Positions 27,376-37,159 of a stretch of DNA of 45,405 nt are shown here, piece by piece (position 1 is the stretch's first letter; every line of letters starts with the position of its first letter). The DNA is from Pantoea stewartii subsp. stewartii (lineage in GTDB: Bacteria; Pseudomonadota; Gammaproteobacteria; Enterobacterales; Enterobacteriaceae). The DNA is taken from assembly GCF_008801695.1 (NCBI RefSeq), contig NZ_VZPF01000039.1, forward strand, positions 1-45,405, read 5' to 3'. The position numbers and the translations under genes are program-made. The notes below the pieces were generated by a model. That model ran no database searches. It saw nothing but the letters and a program-made list of their open reading frames with translations, and was not told the origin of the DNA.

Positions 27376-28776
27376 ATGACGTCTACGACACTTGAACAGA
27401 ACACACTGGCGCAGTCGAACACACAGCAGATACTGTCCCTGCGTGAAAAAATCGGCTACGGACTGGGTGACGCCGGTGGCACCGTCATTACCTGCCTGAT
27501 AACGAATTTTCTAACCTTTTTCTATACCGATGTGTTTGGCTTAACGCCAGCGCTGGTCGGTACGCTGTTTATGGTGCTGCGCATTTTTGATGCGATATCA
27601 GATCCGGTGATGGGCGTGATAGCGGACCGCACGCACAGCCGATGGGGCCGCTTTCGTCCCTGGCAACTGTGGATAGCCCTGCCTGTCGGGATTATTGGCA
27701 CGCTGACTTTCACCGCGCCCGCGCTTAGCATGGACATGAAACTGGTCTGGGCCTTTGCGACCTATCTGCTGCTCTCACTAAGCTATACCGCCATCAATGT
27801 GCCCTATTGCGCGCTGATTAACACCATGACGACGCGCCACTCGGAAGTGTTGTCCTGTCAGTCCTGGCGCTTTGTATTGTGTGGTGTGGCTGGCTTTCTG
27901 GTCTCAGTAGGGCTGCCGTGGCTGGTCGCTGAACTGGGAAAAGGAAACGCGGTGCTCGGCTATCGCGCAGGGGTCGGGATCCTGTGAGGACTGGCGGTGG
28001 TGATGTTTCTGTGCTGTTTCTTTTGGGTGCGGGAGCGCGTACCGCTGGATACGTTGGGCAAGTTCACCCTGCGGGAACATCTGGCCGGGTTACGCAAAAA
28101 CGATCAGTTGTTACTGATGCTGCTGATGTCCTTTTTGCTGATTAACGTCTTCAACATCCGCGGCGGCGGCTACATGTACTTCATTACCTATGTCCTTCAG
28201 GGTAGCACGGCCTATACCTCCCTGTTTTTTACCATGGTGACCTTAGCCTCTATTTTGGGCTCGTTCATCGTGAATCCGCTTTCCAGACGCATCGATACCG
28301 TCCGGCTTTACTTCTGGACCAATATCGTGCTGGCGGCGGTGGCGCTTTGCATGTGGTTTCTGCCGGTTGGGCCGGCGTGGCAGAGTCTCTGGCTGGTGGT
28401 CATTCTGAGTAATGGTGTCATTCTTGGGTTTACCCTGCCGCTGCACTTCGCCCTGATGGCCTTTGCCGATGACTATGGCGAGTGGAAAAACGGCGTCCGG
28501 TCATCGGGCATGAATTTCGCCTTTAACCTGTTCTTTATCAAGCTGGCATGGGCATCCAGTGCCGTCATCATCAGCCTGCTGTTTATTGCGGTGGCCTATA
28601 AACCGGGCACAGGCAATCAAACCCCGGCTTCGCTGCATGCGATTACCGCCATGGAAACGCTGTTACCGGCCCTCTTTCACCTGCTGCTGGCCTTTGCCGT
28701 CCGTGCCTGCAAGCTGACTAACCCGATGATGACGCAGATTTCGCATGACCTGCGTATTCGCCATGTACAGTCTTAA
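27376..28776 (+). pseudogene. GPH-family sugar:cation symporter, interrupted by an in-frame TGA
   Basis: An MFS-type inner-membrane symporter of the glycoside-pentoside-hexuronide family (MelB/YicJ-like), presumably importing arabinosides. The N-terminal part has [34 protein letters not shown] and [25 protein letters not shown], the family's hallmark cation-binding region. A TGA at 27985-27987 (codon 204) follows YRAGVGIL. The frame continues at once with GLAVVMFLCCFFWVRERVPLD and the remaining helices to a normal stop at 28776, for about 466 residues in total. One transition (for example TGG or CGA to TGA) explains it. The break lies around the centre of the 12-helix fold, so neither half should transport. 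GH127 starts 11 nt downstream with its own strong AAGGAG. Confidence 0.9.
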
Positions 28777-28786
28777 GGAGAGCATG

Positions 28787-30742
28787 ATGTCTGTAAATGA
28801 AGTCGATCTGCATAAGCTCCAGATTCACGATCCGTTTCTTGGTCAGTATCAGCATCTGGTGCGGGACGTGGTGATCCCTTATCAATGGGCCGCGCTTAAC
28901 GATCGTATTGACGACGCCGAACCGAGCCATGCCATAGCTAATTTCCGCATTGCGGCGGGCCAGCAGACGGGCGAATTCTATGGGATGGTGTTCCAGGACA
29001 GCGACGTGGCAAAGTGGCTGGAAGCCGTGGCCTGGTCACTGTGCCAGAAGCCGGATGCTGAGCTGGAGAAGACCGCCGATGAGGTCATAGAGCTGGTCGC
29101 GGCGGCGCAATGTGAGGATGGCTATCTCAACACCTACTTTACGGTAAAAGCCCCGCAGGATCGCTGGACGAATCTGGCCGAGTGTCATGAGCTCTACTGC
29201 GCCGGACATATGATTGAGGCGGGCGTAGCGTTTTTTCAGGCCACCGGCAAACGACGACTGCTGGCGGTGGTGTGCAAACTCGCCGATCACATCGACAGCG
29301 TGTTTGGCCCCGGCGAGCAGCAGCTGCACGGTTATCCTGGTCACCCGGAGATCGAACTGGCGCTGATGCGGCTGTATGACGTGACCCAGGAGCCGCGCTA
29401 CATGGCGCTGACCGACTATTTTGTCACGCAGCGGGGAACGCAGCCGCACTTCTATGATGATGAGTACCAGAAGCGTGGTCAGACGTCGTACTGGCACACC
29501 TATGGGCCCGCGTGGATGATCAAGGACAAGGCTTACAGCCAGGCGCACCAACCTCTTGCGGAACAGCAGCAGGCGGTGGGGCACGCCGTGCGCTTTGTCT
29601 ATCTGATGACCGGTGTCGCGCACCTCGCACGGCTGAGCCAGGATGAATCGAAACGACAGGACTGTCTGCGTCTGTGGCACAACATGGCGCAGCGACAGCT
29701 CTATATTACCGGCGGCATCGGTTCGCAGAGCAGCGGTGAAGCGTTCAGTAGCGATTACGACTTACCGAACGATACGGTTTATGCTGAAAGCTGTGCCTCG
29801 ATTGGGCTGATGATGTTTGCCCGTCGCATGCTGGAAATGGAAGCGGACAGCCAGTACGCCGATGTCATGGAGCGCGCCCTGTATAACACAGTACTGGGTG
29901 GTATGGCGCTGGACGGAAAACATTTCTTTTACGTCAATCCGCTGGAAGTCCATCCGAAAAGCCTGCCTTTTAATCATATTTACGATCATGTGAAACCGGT
30001 TCGTCAGCGCTGGTTCGGCTGTGCCTGCTGCCCACCCAATATCGCCCGTTTGCTGACCTCTCTCGGCCACTATATTTATACGCCGCGCGAGGATGCGCTG
30101 TTTATCAATCTCTATATTGGTAACCGGGTCGAGATCCCGGTTGGCAATCAAACGTTGGGCCTGCGGATCAGCGGTAATCTGCCCTGGCAGGAAACCGTCA
30201 CGATCACCATCGATTCCACCCAGCCTGTGAACCATGCGCTGGCCTTGCGCCTGCCCGACTGGTGTGCGTCGCCGCAGATTACCTGTAACGGGACGGAAGT
30301 GAATGAGGCGGCGCGCAAAGGTTACCTGTATCTGAACCGTCACTGGCAGGAAGGCGATACGGTAACGTTAACCCTGCCCATGCCGGTGCGCCGGGTTTAC
30401 GGCAATCCGCTGGTGCGCCATGTGGCGGGCAAAGTGGCCGTTCAGCGCGGGCCCTTGATCTATTGCCTGGAACAGGCGGATAACGGCGAGCAGTTACATA
30501 ATCTGTGGCTGCCTGCGTCGGCGACATTCCGTACCTTTGAAGGTAAGGGGGTTTTTGCGCACAAGGTGCTGATTCAGGCGGAAGGGATCAGAAAAGCGGC
30601 GGGTGAACCTGAGCAACAGCTGCTGTGGCATTACGATCAGGCACCTGCGCTGGCGCAACCCCAGACCTTAACCTTTATTCCCTGGTTCTGTTGGGCCAAT
30701 CGCGGAGAAGGGGAGATGCGTATCTGGGTGAATGAGGCATAA
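28787..30742 (+). CDS. GH127 beta-L-arabinofuranosidase
   Basis: A 651-residue cytoplasmic glycoside hydrolase matching family GH127 (Bifidobacterium HypBA1 type), which removes beta-L-arabinofuranosyl residues. The zinc/cysteine catalytic centre aligns well. E334 and C336 lie in VYAESCASIG and C414-C415 in GCACCPPN, equivalent to E338, C340, C417 and C418 of HypBA1. E318 lies 16 residues before E334, as acid/base E322 does before E338. C414 would be the nucleophile. The (alpha/alpha)6 barrel occupies about 60-430, followed by beta-sandwich domains. The ATG at 28787 follows AAGGAG; the adjacent ATG at 28784 is too close to it. No signal peptide, so the substrate must be imported, by a symporter that is broken here. 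Intact. Confidence 0.93.
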   Translation: MSVNEVDLHKLQIHDPFLGQYQHLVRDVVIPYQWAALNDRIDDAEPSHAIANFRIAAGQQTGEFYGMVFQDSDVAKWLEAVAWSLCQKPDAELEKTADEVIELVAAAQCEDGYLNTYFTVKAPQDRWTNLAECHELYCAGHMIEAGVAFFQATGKRRLLAVVCKLADHIDSVFGPGEQQLHGYPGHPEIELALMRLYDVTQEPRYMALTDYFVTQRGTQPHFYDDEYQKRGQTSYWHTYGPAWMIKDKAYSQAHQPLAEQQQAVGHAVRFVYLMTGVAHLARLSQDESKRQDCLRLWHNMAQRQLYITGGIGSQSSGEAFSSDYDLPNDTVYAESCASIGLMMFARRMLEMEADSQYADVMERALYNTVLGGMALDGKHFFYVNPLEVHPKSLPFNHIYDHVKPVRQRWFGCACCPPNIARLLTSLGHYIYTPREDALFINLYIGNRVEIPVGNQTLGLRISGNLPWQETVTITIDSTQPVNHALALRLPDWCASPQITCNGTEVNEAARKGYLYLNRHWQEGDTVTLTLPMPVRRVYGNPLVRHVAGKVAVQRGPLIYCLEQADNGEQLHNLWLPASATFRTFEGKGVFAHKVLIQAEGIRKAAGEPEQQLLWHYDQAPALAQPQTLTFIPWFCWANRGEGEMRIWVNEA

Positions 30743-30939
30743 CGGCGTCATCTCTGCCAGCAGCCGGGCCCGGTGCCCGGTCTGAATTGCCGCAGGCGCG
30801 ATCTGATTTGTAGCGTCTGCGGTGTACAACGGTCTGCCGCCAGCGGCGAGGATTTTTCGTCAGCGCGGTTTTCGCGCCTTTTCAGCCCCCAAATATCCGG
30901 TACAATCGTGGCCCCTTATGACGTCATGGACCCAACGGC

Positions 30940-32010
30940 ATGCTGGCTTTATTGATTCAATGGTACAAACGCCGTTTTAGCGACCCACAGGCGATTGGCC
31001 TGCTGGTGATTCTGCTGGCGGGATTTTGCATTCTGTTCTTCCTGAGTGGCCTGCTGGCACCGTTGCTGGTGGCCGTGGTTCTTGCTTATCTGCTTGAGTG
31101 GCCAACCGTGCGCCTGCAACGTATTGGCTGCACGCGCAGCTGGGCCACCAGCATTGTGTTGGTGCTGTTTGCCGGCATCCTGCTGGTGTTAGTGCTGATC
31201 GTCGCGCCTGTGGCGTGGCAGCAGGGCATTAACCTGACGCGGGATCTGCCTAACATGCTCAACAAGCTCTATCTCTACGCGGCCGGTTTGCCCCGACGTT
31301 TCCCGGCGCTGGTCGATGCCGGCATTATTGATGTGATTGTCGAGAACCTGCGTGGTCGTCTGAGCGGCGTGGGTGACTCACTGGTGAAATACTCACTGGC
31401 CTCGCTGGTCGGGTTGATGACGCTGATGATTTATCTGGTGCTGGTGCCCCTGATGGTGTTCTTTCTGCTGAAAGACAAAGACCAGATGCTGAACGCCGTG
31501 CGACGTGTTCTGCCGCGAAACCGTGGTCTGGCCGCCGAGGTGTGGCAGGAAATGAATCAGCAAATCACCAACTATATTCGTGGCAAGGTGCTGGAGATGA
31601 TCGTCGTCGGCATCGCCAGCTGGCTGGCGTTTCTGTATCTCGGTCTCAACTACTCTCTGCTGCTGGCGGTGCTGGTGGGCATATCGGTCCTGATTCCCTA
31701 TATTGGGGCCATGCTGGTAACGATACCGGTCATTGGCGTCGCCCTGTTTCAGTGGGGGCTGGGCACGGAATTCTGGACATTGCTGACCGTCTACCTGGTC
31801 ATCCAGGCGTTGGACGGCAATGTGTTAGTTCCGGTGTTGTTCTCCGAAGCGGTTAATTTGCATCCGCTGGTGATTATATTATCCGTGGTGATCTTTGGTG
31901 GGTTATGGGGCTTCTGGGGCGTATTTTTTGCGATTCCGCTCGCCACGCTGGTGAAGGCGGTGGTGCACGCCTGGCCGGATGCCACGCTTGACGAAACGCT
32001 GAGTCGGTAA
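30940..32010 (+). CDS. perM: AI-2E-family putative permease PerM
   Basis: A 356-residue inner-membrane protein of the AI-2E transporter family, near-identical to E. coli PerM/YfgO. It begins MLALLIQWYKRRFSDPQAIGLLVILLAGF. Conserved blocks include LLEWPTVRLQRIGC, VFFLLKDKDQMLNAVRRVLPRNRGL, NYIRGKVLEMIVVGIASWL and NLHPLVIILSVVIFGGLWGFWGVFFAIPLATLVKA. About eight helices are expected. Its transported substrate is not established; family members include autoinducer exporters and Na+/H+ antiporters. TACAAT at 30901-30906 may be its -10. In E. coli perM adjoins bepA; here about 13 kb of accessory genes separate them. Confidence 0.95.
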   Translation: MLALLIQWYKRRFSDPQAIGLLVILLAGFCILFFLSGLLAPLLVAVVLAYLLEWPTVRLQRIGCTRSWATSIVLVLFAGILLVLVLIVAPVAWQQGINLTRDLPNMLNKLYLYAAGLPRRFPALVDAGIIDVIVENLRGRLSGVGDSLVKYSLASLVGLMTLMIYLVLVPLMVFFLLKDKDQMLNAVRRVLPRNRGLAAEVWQEMNQQITNYIRGKVLEMIVVGIASWLAFLYLGLNYSLLLAVLVGISVLIPYIGAMLVTIPVIGVALFQWGLGTEFWTLLTVYLVIQALDGNVLVPVLFSEAVNLHPLVIILSVVIFGGLWGFWGVFFAIPLATLVKAVVHAWPDATLDETLSR

Positions 32011-32015
32011 ACAAT

Positions 32016-32041
32016 CAGGGCGCGGTTTTCACCGCGCCCTG
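32016..32041. terminator. Bidirectional terminator between perM and bcp
   Basis: An 11-bp perfect stem (CAGGGCGCGGT at 32016-32026, ACCGCGCCCTG at 32031-32041) has a TTTC loop. It lies between the convergent perM and bcp stops. On the bcp strand it is followed by ATTGTTT, a partial U-tract. Confidence 0.8.
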
Positions 32042-32047
32042 AGAGGC

Positions 32048-32518
32048 TCATGCAGACTTAAGATAGTCCATCACGATGTCGTGGTGATTGGACGTTTTGA
32101 AATCGTCGAACACTTTTTCAATCTTGCCGTTGGCATCGACCAGGAAACTGATGCGGTGGATGCCGTCGTAGGTTTTACCCATAAAGGTTTTTTCACCCCA
32201 GACGCCAAACTGCTGGCATACCTGGTGATCTTCGTCCGACAGCAGCGTGAAGTTAAGCAGCTCTTTTTCTGCAAAACGTGACAGCTTTTCCGGTTTATCC
32301 GTACTGATTCCCAGGACTTCAACGCCCGCCTTTTTTAGCTCATCCATGTTGTCACGCAGACCACATGCCTGAACAGTACAGCCTGGCGTCATGGCTTTAG
32401 GGTAAAAGTAGACCAGAACGCGCTGACCCTGGAAGTCGGCTAAATTCACTTGTTCGCCATCCTGATCGGGCAAGCTAAATTTCGGTGCGGTATCACCGGC
32501 TTTCAGTGGATTCATCAC
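32048..32518 (-). CDS. bcp: Thioredoxin-dependent thiol peroxidase Bcp
   Basis: Bcp reduces hydrogen and organic peroxides in the cytoplasm using thioredoxin. The 156-residue peroxiredoxin has the peroxidatic cysteine in TPGCTVQACGLRDN (about C46) and a second cysteine five residues later (about C51), as in E. coli Bcp. KLSRFAEKELLNFTLLSDEDHQVC and GIHRISFLVDANGKIEKVFDDFKTSNHHD are near-identical to E. coli. The length equals that of E. coli. It lies 141 nt downstream of gcvR on the same strand, as in the E. coli gcvR-bcp arrangement. No gene was seen in that gap. Confidence 0.97.
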   Translation of the reverse strand: MMNPLKAGDTAPKFSLPDQDGEQVNLADFQGQRVLVYFYPKAMTPGCTVQACGLRDNMDELKKAGVEVLGISTDKPEKLSRFAEKELLNFTLLSDEDHQVCQQFGVWGEKTFMGKTYDGIHRISFLVDANGKIEKVFDDFKTSNHHDIVMDYLKSA

Positions 32519-32659
32519 ATCTCTCCATTTTTTCGGTTCATGCTGTGGTTAATACACCATGAGGCGAGAAACAGCCAAATGGAAAATTATCAATTTCAGA
32601 CGGTTTCCTCACCTGACCGTACTTTTAACGTAGCAGAACAGTCTGCGAGGCGCTCGTCT

Positions 32660-33241
32660 TTACCTGCCGGGTACAACCAGTTCGTGGGTGTCCGCATCGC
32701 TCAGACTGTAAAGCCGTAACGAACCCTGTGCATTCAGTTCCTGACATAACGCATTAAACGCCAGTTCAAATGCCGGGCCGTCGCTGCGCGTCGGGCTGTG
32801 TGCCGTCATCTGAATATAGAGTGTGGCGGGTTTGCCGTGTTGAGCAGGCTGAATACGTGAAACCAGTTCCGCAATGTTCATCTGGTGCTTATCGGTGAGA
32901 TCCGTAAAGCGCTCAATGATATGCGGTGAGTCAGCTACCTCGACCTGGATAAAGGCCGTGTCGGGCATCGGAGGGCGTGCGGTAGCGTGCGTACGCTTCA
33001 TCACGATCAGCAGTTCCAGCTCTGCGCCTTTGAGCGGGAGCGTGGACTCAATCAGCGTGATCGCGTTCCAGCTGCCGGACAGCAGCATAATGAACGTGAA
33101 TTCATCCCCAAGCATGGCAAGGCGACTGTCTTCGATGTTGCAACCGCAACTGCTGACGTGGCGAGTAATCGTATTAACGATACCCGGACGGTCAACACCC
33201 AGAGCGGTGATCACCAAGTGATGGGGTTGAGATTGCGACAA
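32660..33241 (-). CDS. gcvR: Glycine cleavage system transcriptional repressor GcvR
   Basis: GcvR binds GcvA in the absence of glycine and blocks activation of gcvTHP; it contacts GcvA, not DNA. Two ACT domains are visible, starting HHLVITALGVDRPGIVNTITRHVSSCGCNIEDSRLAMLG and, near residue 95, VADSPHIIERFTDLTDKHQMNIAELVSR. A TTG at 33241, about 9 nt after AGGGA, gives 193 residues starting at the point where E. coli GcvR begins (E. coli about 190). The open frame extends upstream to 33385, but that stretch is unlike the family and crosses the dapA promoter region. It diverges from dapA, as in E. coli. Confidence 0.92.
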   Translation of the reverse strand: MSQSQPHHLVITALGVDRPGIVNTITRHVSSCGCNIEDSRLAMLGDEFTFIMLLSGSWNAITLIESTLPLKGAELELLIVMKRTHATARPPMPDTAFIQVEVADSPHIIERFTDLTDKHQMNIAELVSRIQPAQHGKPATLYIQMTAHSPTRSDGPAFELAFNALCQELNAQGSLRLYSLSDADTHELVVPGR

Positions 33242-33384
33242 AATAGGATTCCCTGTGCATTTGCTAATAACCATAAGGTAAACATAAAAAAAACTGCTGA
33301 CAAGCGCGGGAATAGCGGAGCTTGCTTGCTTTTCCCTAAGTGTAAACCGTACCATGAAGCACTTGTTTGTCGAGGGGATCGCCA

Positions 33385-34263
33385 ATGTTTACGGGAAGTA
33401 TTGTTGCACTCGTTACGCCGATGGATGACAAAGGTAATGTCTGCCGTGCGAGTTTGAAAAAACTGATTGATTACCATGTCGCCAGCGGTACTGCGGCGAT
33501 CGTTTCCGTCGGCACCACCGGCGAATCAGCCACCCTGAGCCATGAAGAACATGGTGATGTGGTGCTGCAAACCCTGGATCTGGCGGATGGGCGTATTCCC
33601 GTGATTGCCGGCACCGGCGCCAATGCGACAGCGGAAGGCATCTCGCTGACCAAACGATTTGAAAATTCAGGCGTCATTGGCTGCCTGACGGTCACACCTT
33701 ACTATAATCGTCCTACCCAGGAAGGCTTATACCAGCACTTTAAAGCGATTGCCGAGAGTACCAGCCTGCCGCAGATGCTGTATAACGTCCCTTCCCGTAC
33801 CGGTTGTGATATGTTGCCGGAAACCGTTGCCCGCCTCGCTGAAATCAAAAATATTATCGGAATCAAAGAGGCAACCGGGAACTTATCACGTGTCAGCCAG
33901 ATCCAAGAGCTGGTTGATGATGCGTTCATCCTGGTGAGTGGCGACGACGCCAGCGCACTGGACTTTATGCAACTGGGCGGTAACGGCGTCATTTCGGTGA
34001 CGGCAAACGTAGCAGCACGCGAAATGGCCGAACTGTGCAAACTGGCACAGCAGGGCAATTTCGTTGAAGCTCGCCGTCTGAATCAGCGTCTGATGCACCT
34101 GCATCAGACGCTTTTCTGTGAACCTAATCCAATCCCGGTTAAATGGGCGGCAAAACAGCTAGGATTAATCGCTAATGACACGCTGCGTCTGCCAATGACG
34201 CCACTGACGGCGGTTGCACAGCCAAAAGTGGAGCAGGCGCTGGTGAAAGCGGGTTTGCGATAA
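33385..34263 (+). CDS. dapA: 4-hydroxy-tetrahydrodipicolinate synthase
   Basis: DapA condenses pyruvate with aspartate semialdehyde, the first step committed to diaminopimelate and lysine. The ATG at 33385 gives 292 residues starting [19 protein letters not shown], exactly as in E. coli; an ATG 18 nt upstream adds six residues and is rejected. The active-site lysine is in [10 protein letters not shown] (about K161) and the catalytic tyrosine in YNVPSRTG (about Y133). The TTGES substrate loop (about 44-48) is also present. It is followed after 14 nt by bamC, so the two form an operon as in E. coli. Confidence 0.99.
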   Translation: MFTGSIVALVTPMDDKGNVCRASLKKLIDYHVASGTAAIVSVGTTGESATLSHEEHGDVVLQTLDLADGRIPVIAGTGANATAEGISLTKRFENSGVIGCLTVTPYYNRPTQEGLYQHFKAIAESTSLPQMLYNVPSRTGCDMLPETVARLAEIKNIIGIKEATGNLSRVSQIQELVDDAFILVSGDDASALDFMQLGGNGVISVTANVAAREMAELCKLAQQGNFVEARRLNQRLMHLHQTLFCEPNPIPVKWAAKQLGLIANDTLRLPMTPLTAVAQPKVEQALVKAGLR

Positions 34264-34277
34264 TTTAGGGAGTGTGA

Positions 34278-35309
34278 ATGAATTACTCAGTAAAGCGGTC
34301 AACGATTGCAACGGTGGTTGGGCTTTCCACCCTGATGCTGTTGTCGGCCTGTTCGAACGATCAGCGTTATAAGCGCCAGGTCAGCGGTGATGAATCTTAC
34401 CTGCAGGCCAGCGGGCTGCGTGAGTTAAAAGCGCCGCCGGGCATGATTCTGCCTGTTCAGAACGGCGAATACGATATCCCACCGTCAACCAGTCAGACAC
34501 CGGTTGGCAAGCAGCTGGATATCCGTCCACCGGCGCAGCCGCTGGCCTTGATGAACGGCTCACGCGCGCAGTTCAGCAATAACACCGGCGCACTGATTTT
34601 CGACAACAACCGTGGATCAATTTGGTCGCAGGTTGTGGGCGTTGTGCAGGCGAAAAACTTCCCGATTGCGTCGCGCAATGACGCCGGACAGCAGCTGACC
34701 ACCGACTGGGTGCAGTGGAACCGCGCAGATGAAGACAAGCAATATCGCGGGCGTTACCAGATCAGTGTGAAATCACAGAGCTATCAGCAGGTGCTGACCG
34801 TGCGTCTGCTGGAACTGCAGCAGGAAGGCACTAACATCACCTCGCCAGAGCAGATCCAACGCTATACCGCGCAGATGCTGAATGAGATTGCGGCGGGCAT
34901 GGACAAGGTTGCCACGGCGAATGAAAACGCCGCAGCGGGCCGCGTGAACGGTGCGATTGATGTGCAGAGTGCAGCGGATGATACCGGCCTGCCTATGCTG
35001 GTATTACGTACGCCGTTCAACGTCGCCTGGCAGCGCCTGCCTGCGGCAATGAAACGCGTCGGCATGGACGTCACGGACACGACCCGTTCAACCGGCAGCA
35101 TGAAAGTGACCTACAAAGCGCCGGGCAGCAGCACCTGGGACAGCCTTGGCGCCAAAGATCCTGAACTGCCAAACGGCGATTACAAGGTTCAGGTTGGCGA
35201 TCTCGATAACCGAACCAGTCTGCAATTCATTGATCCTAAAGGCCATGTGCTGACGCAGGCGCAAAATGATGCGCTGGTGTCGGTGTTCCAGGCCGCAATG
35301 AACAAATAA
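34278..35309 (+). CDS. bamC: Outer-membrane assembly lipoprotein BamC
   Basis: BamC is a lipoprotein of the BAM complex that inserts beta-barrel proteins into the outer membrane. The 343-residue precursor has a signal peptide with lipobox LLSAC, the lipidated cysteine being residue 25. The conserved unstructured N-terminal segment that lies along BamD follows ([31 protein letters not shown]). Two helix-grip domains come next (about 100-215 and 225-343), including [19 protein letters not shown] and [36 protein letters not shown]. The length is close to that of E. coli (344). It is second in dapA-bamC and ends at a strong terminator. Confidence 0.97.
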   Translation: MNYSVKRSTIATVVGLSTLMLLSACSNDQRYKRQVSGDESYLQASGLRELKAPPGMILPVQNGEYDIPPSTSQTPVGKQLDIRPPAQPLALMNGSRAQFSNNTGALIFDNNRGSIWSQVVGVVQAKNFPIASRNDAGQQLTTDWVQWNRADEDKQYRGRYQISVKSQSYQQVLTVRLLELQQEGTNITSPEQIQRYTAQMLNEIAAGMDKVATANENAAAGRVNGAIDVQSAADDTGLPMLVLRTPFNVAWQRLPAAMKRVGMDVTDTTRSTGSMKVTYKAPGSSTWDSLGAKDPELPNGDYKVQVGDLDNRTSLQFIDPKGHVLTQAQNDALVSVFQAAMNK

Positions 35310-35318
35310 AATTACCCC

Positions 35319-35348
35319 AGGCCGGAGATTCTCCGGCCTTTTTATTTT
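35319..35348 (+). terminator. Intrinsic terminator after bamC
   Basis: AGGCCGGAG (35319-35327) pairs with CTCCGGCCT (35331-35339) over a 3-nt loop and is followed by TTTTTATTTT. It lies 10 nt past the bamC stop. Confidence 0.92.
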
Positions 35349-35374
35349 GTTTTTTGGCATAATAGCGCACGTCG

Positions 35375-35390
35375 AGGTAATCGATTGCGT
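35375..35390. promoter_or_regulatory. Candidate PurR operator upstream of purC
   Basis: AGGTAATCGATTGCGT matches 12 of 16 positions of the PurR consensus, with the central CG and the right half-site best preserved. It lies just downstream of a possible -10 (CATAAT, 35358-35363). This is a position where a repressor would block early transcription, and purC is a known PurR-regulon gene in E. coli. Confidence 0.5.
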
Positions 35391-35452
35391 CACGGCAATC
35401 GACCTGAATATGTTGCCTCAGAACCGGATCTTTCATGTTTGGAGTTAATAAG

Positions 35453-36166
35453 ATGCAAAAGCGAGCTGAGTTGTATCGCGGTAAAGCGAAAACCGTATAC
35501 AGCACCGATAACCCGGATCTGCTGATACTTGAGTTCCGCAACGATACATCAGCAGGCGATGGTGCCCGCATCGAGCAGTTTGATCGCAAAGGCATGGTCA
35601 ATAATAAGTTCAACCATTTCATCATGACGAAGCTGCAGGAAGCGGGCATTCCGACGCAGATGGAAGCCCTGCTGTCGGATAACGAAGCGCTGGTGAAAAA
35701 GCTTGAGATGGTACCGGTAGAATGCGTCGTTCGTAACCGCGCAGCGGGTTCGCTGGTTAAGCGCCTGGGCGTTGAAGAGGGCATGGTACTGAATCCCCCG
35801 CTGTTCGACCTGTTCCTGAAGGATGACGAGAAGCATGACCCGATGGTCAACGAATCCTACTGCGAAACCTTTGGCTGGGTCAGTAAAGAAAACCTGGCGC
35901 GGATGCGAGAGCTGACGTACAAGGCGAACGACGTACTGAGCAAACTGTTTGATGATGCCGGGCTGATCCTGGTGGACTTCAAGCTGGAGTTTGGCCTGTT
36001 TAAAGGCGAGGTCGTGCTGGGTGATGAATTCACCCCGGACGGTGCGCGCCTGTGGGACAAAGAAACGCTGGATAAAATGGACAAAGACCGCTTCCGTCAG
36101 AGCCTGGGTGGCCTGATTGAAGCTTACGAAGCGGTGGCCCGTCGCCTGGGCGTGAAGCTGGACTGA
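35453..36166 (+). CDS. purC: SAICAR synthetase
   Basis: PurC joins aspartate to CAIR using ATP to form SAICAR, step eight of purine synthesis. The ATG at 35453 follows GGAG and gives 237 residues starting [17 protein letters not shown], the E. coli length and start. An ATG 18 nt earlier is rejected. The ATP-binding GKAKTVY, the [18 protein letters not shown] block, [15 protein letters not shown] and the metal-binding LVDFKLEFG are all present. Monocistronic, between two intrinsic terminators. Confidence 0.99.
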   Translation: MQKRAELYRGKAKTVYSTDNPDLLILEFRNDTSAGDGARIEQFDRKGMVNNKFNHFIMTKLQEAGIPTQMEALLSDNEALVKKLEMVPVECVVRNRAAGSLVKRLGVEEGMVLNPPLFDLFLKDDEKHDPMVNESYCETFGWVSKENLARMRELTYKANDVLSKLFDDAGLILVDFKLEFGLFKGEVVLGDEFTPDGARLWDKETLDKMDKDRFRQSLGGLIEAYEAVARRLGVKLD

Positions 36167-36190
36167 GTCTGCCCTTCGTCTGTCGACAAA

Positions 36191-36214
36191 AGGAGAGCGC
36201 GGGCTCTCCTTTTT
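36191..36214 (+). terminator. Intrinsic terminator after purC
   Basis: AGGAGAGC (36191-36198) pairs with GCTCTCCT (36203-36210) over a 4-nt loop, followed by a T-rich tract (TTTTCATTTT). Confidence 0.88.
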
Positions 36215-36295
36215 CATTTTGGTGGAAAGCTGGTGATTGCGGCCTCACACAACTAAAATCATGCCATCTGCATAACAGGCCACAGGGAGCAAAAC

Positions 36296-37159
36296 ATGCG
36301 CTGGCAAGGACGTCGCGAAAGCGACAATGTTGAAGACCGCCGTAATCAGTCATCGGGCATGGGAGGAGGACGCATTCCTCTGCCACGCGGTAAAGCGGGC
36401 ATTATCATGCTGATTCTGGTCGCCGTCGCGGGTTATTACGGTTATGACCTGACGCCGTTGCTGACGGGCGGCGAGGCGACGCCGGGTAGCCAACAGCAAC
36501 AGCGCAGCGCCGATCCCCATCAGGATGAAGCGGCCAAATTTACCTCGGTCATTCTGGCGACGACCGAAGATACCTGGGACAAGCTGTTCAGACAAATGCA
36601 TAAGCAGTACACGCCACCCAAACTGGTAATGTATCGCGGTGCCACGCGCACCGGCTGCGGGACCGGGCAGTCGGTTATGGGACCGTTTTATTGCCCGGCA
36701 GACCAGACCGTCTACATCGATCTTTCGTTCTATGACGAAATGAAACACAAACTGGGCGCAGGCGGTGATTTTGCGCAGGGTTATGTGATTGCACACGAAG
36801 TCGGCCACCATGTGCAGAAGCTGCTGGGCATTGAGCCCCGTGTACGCCAGATGCAGCAGGGCGCCAGTCAAAGCCAGATCAATCAGCTGTCCGTTAAAAT
36901 GGAACTTCAGGCCGACTGCTTTGCCGGCGTCTGGGGCCACTATATGGAACAGGAGAAGATCCTTGAGGTGGGCGATTTGCAGGAAGCCCTGAATGCCGCC
37001 GAAGCTATTGGCGACGATCGCCTGCAGCAGAAAAGTCAGGGGCGCGTGGTGCCCGACAGCTTTACCCATGGTACATCGCAACAGCGCTATACCTGGTTTA
37101 AGCGTGGCTTTGACACCGGCAATCCTGGCCAGTGCGATACCTTCGCCGGTAAAGGATGA
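36296..37159 (+). CDS. ypfJ: Neutral zinc metallopeptidase family protein YpfJ
   Basis: A 287-residue membrane-anchored putative zinc protease. A cytoplasmic head ([18 protein letters not shown]) is followed by one helix (about 34-52, [19 protein letters not shown]) and a large domain outside the membrane. The zinc site HEVGHH is at residues 167-172, with a further conserved acidic residue in [15 protein letters not shown], the usual layout of family PF04228. Two cysteines in [18 protein letters not shown] may pair. The substrate is unknown. Its stop overlaps the tmcA start by 4 nt (ATGA), so the two are coupled, as in E. coli. Confidence 0.93.
   Translation: MRWQGRRESDNVEDRRNQSSGMGGGRIPLPRGKAGIIMLILVAVAGYYGYDLTPLLTGGEATPGSQQQQRSADPHQDEAAKFTSVILATTEDTWDKLFRQMHKQYTPPKLVMYRGATRTGCGTGQSVMGPFYCPADQTVYIDLSFYDEMKHKLGAGGDFAQGYVIAHEVGHHVQKLLGIEPRVRQMQQGASQSQINQLSVKMELQADCFAGVWGHYMEQEKILEVGDLQEALNAAEAIGDDRLQQKSQGRVVPDSFTHGTSQQRYTWFKRGFDTGNPGQCDTFAGKG

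Noticed and set aside
27985..28060. Selenocysteine decoding of the TGA in the symporter
   Set aside because: No SECIS-like hairpin with an appropriate loop was apparent just downstream, and symporters of this family are not known selenoproteins.
30764..30780. CCGGGC/GCCCGG hairpin after GH127 as an intrinsic terminator
   Set aside because: A short stem with no U-tract; it could be chance in GC-rich sequence.
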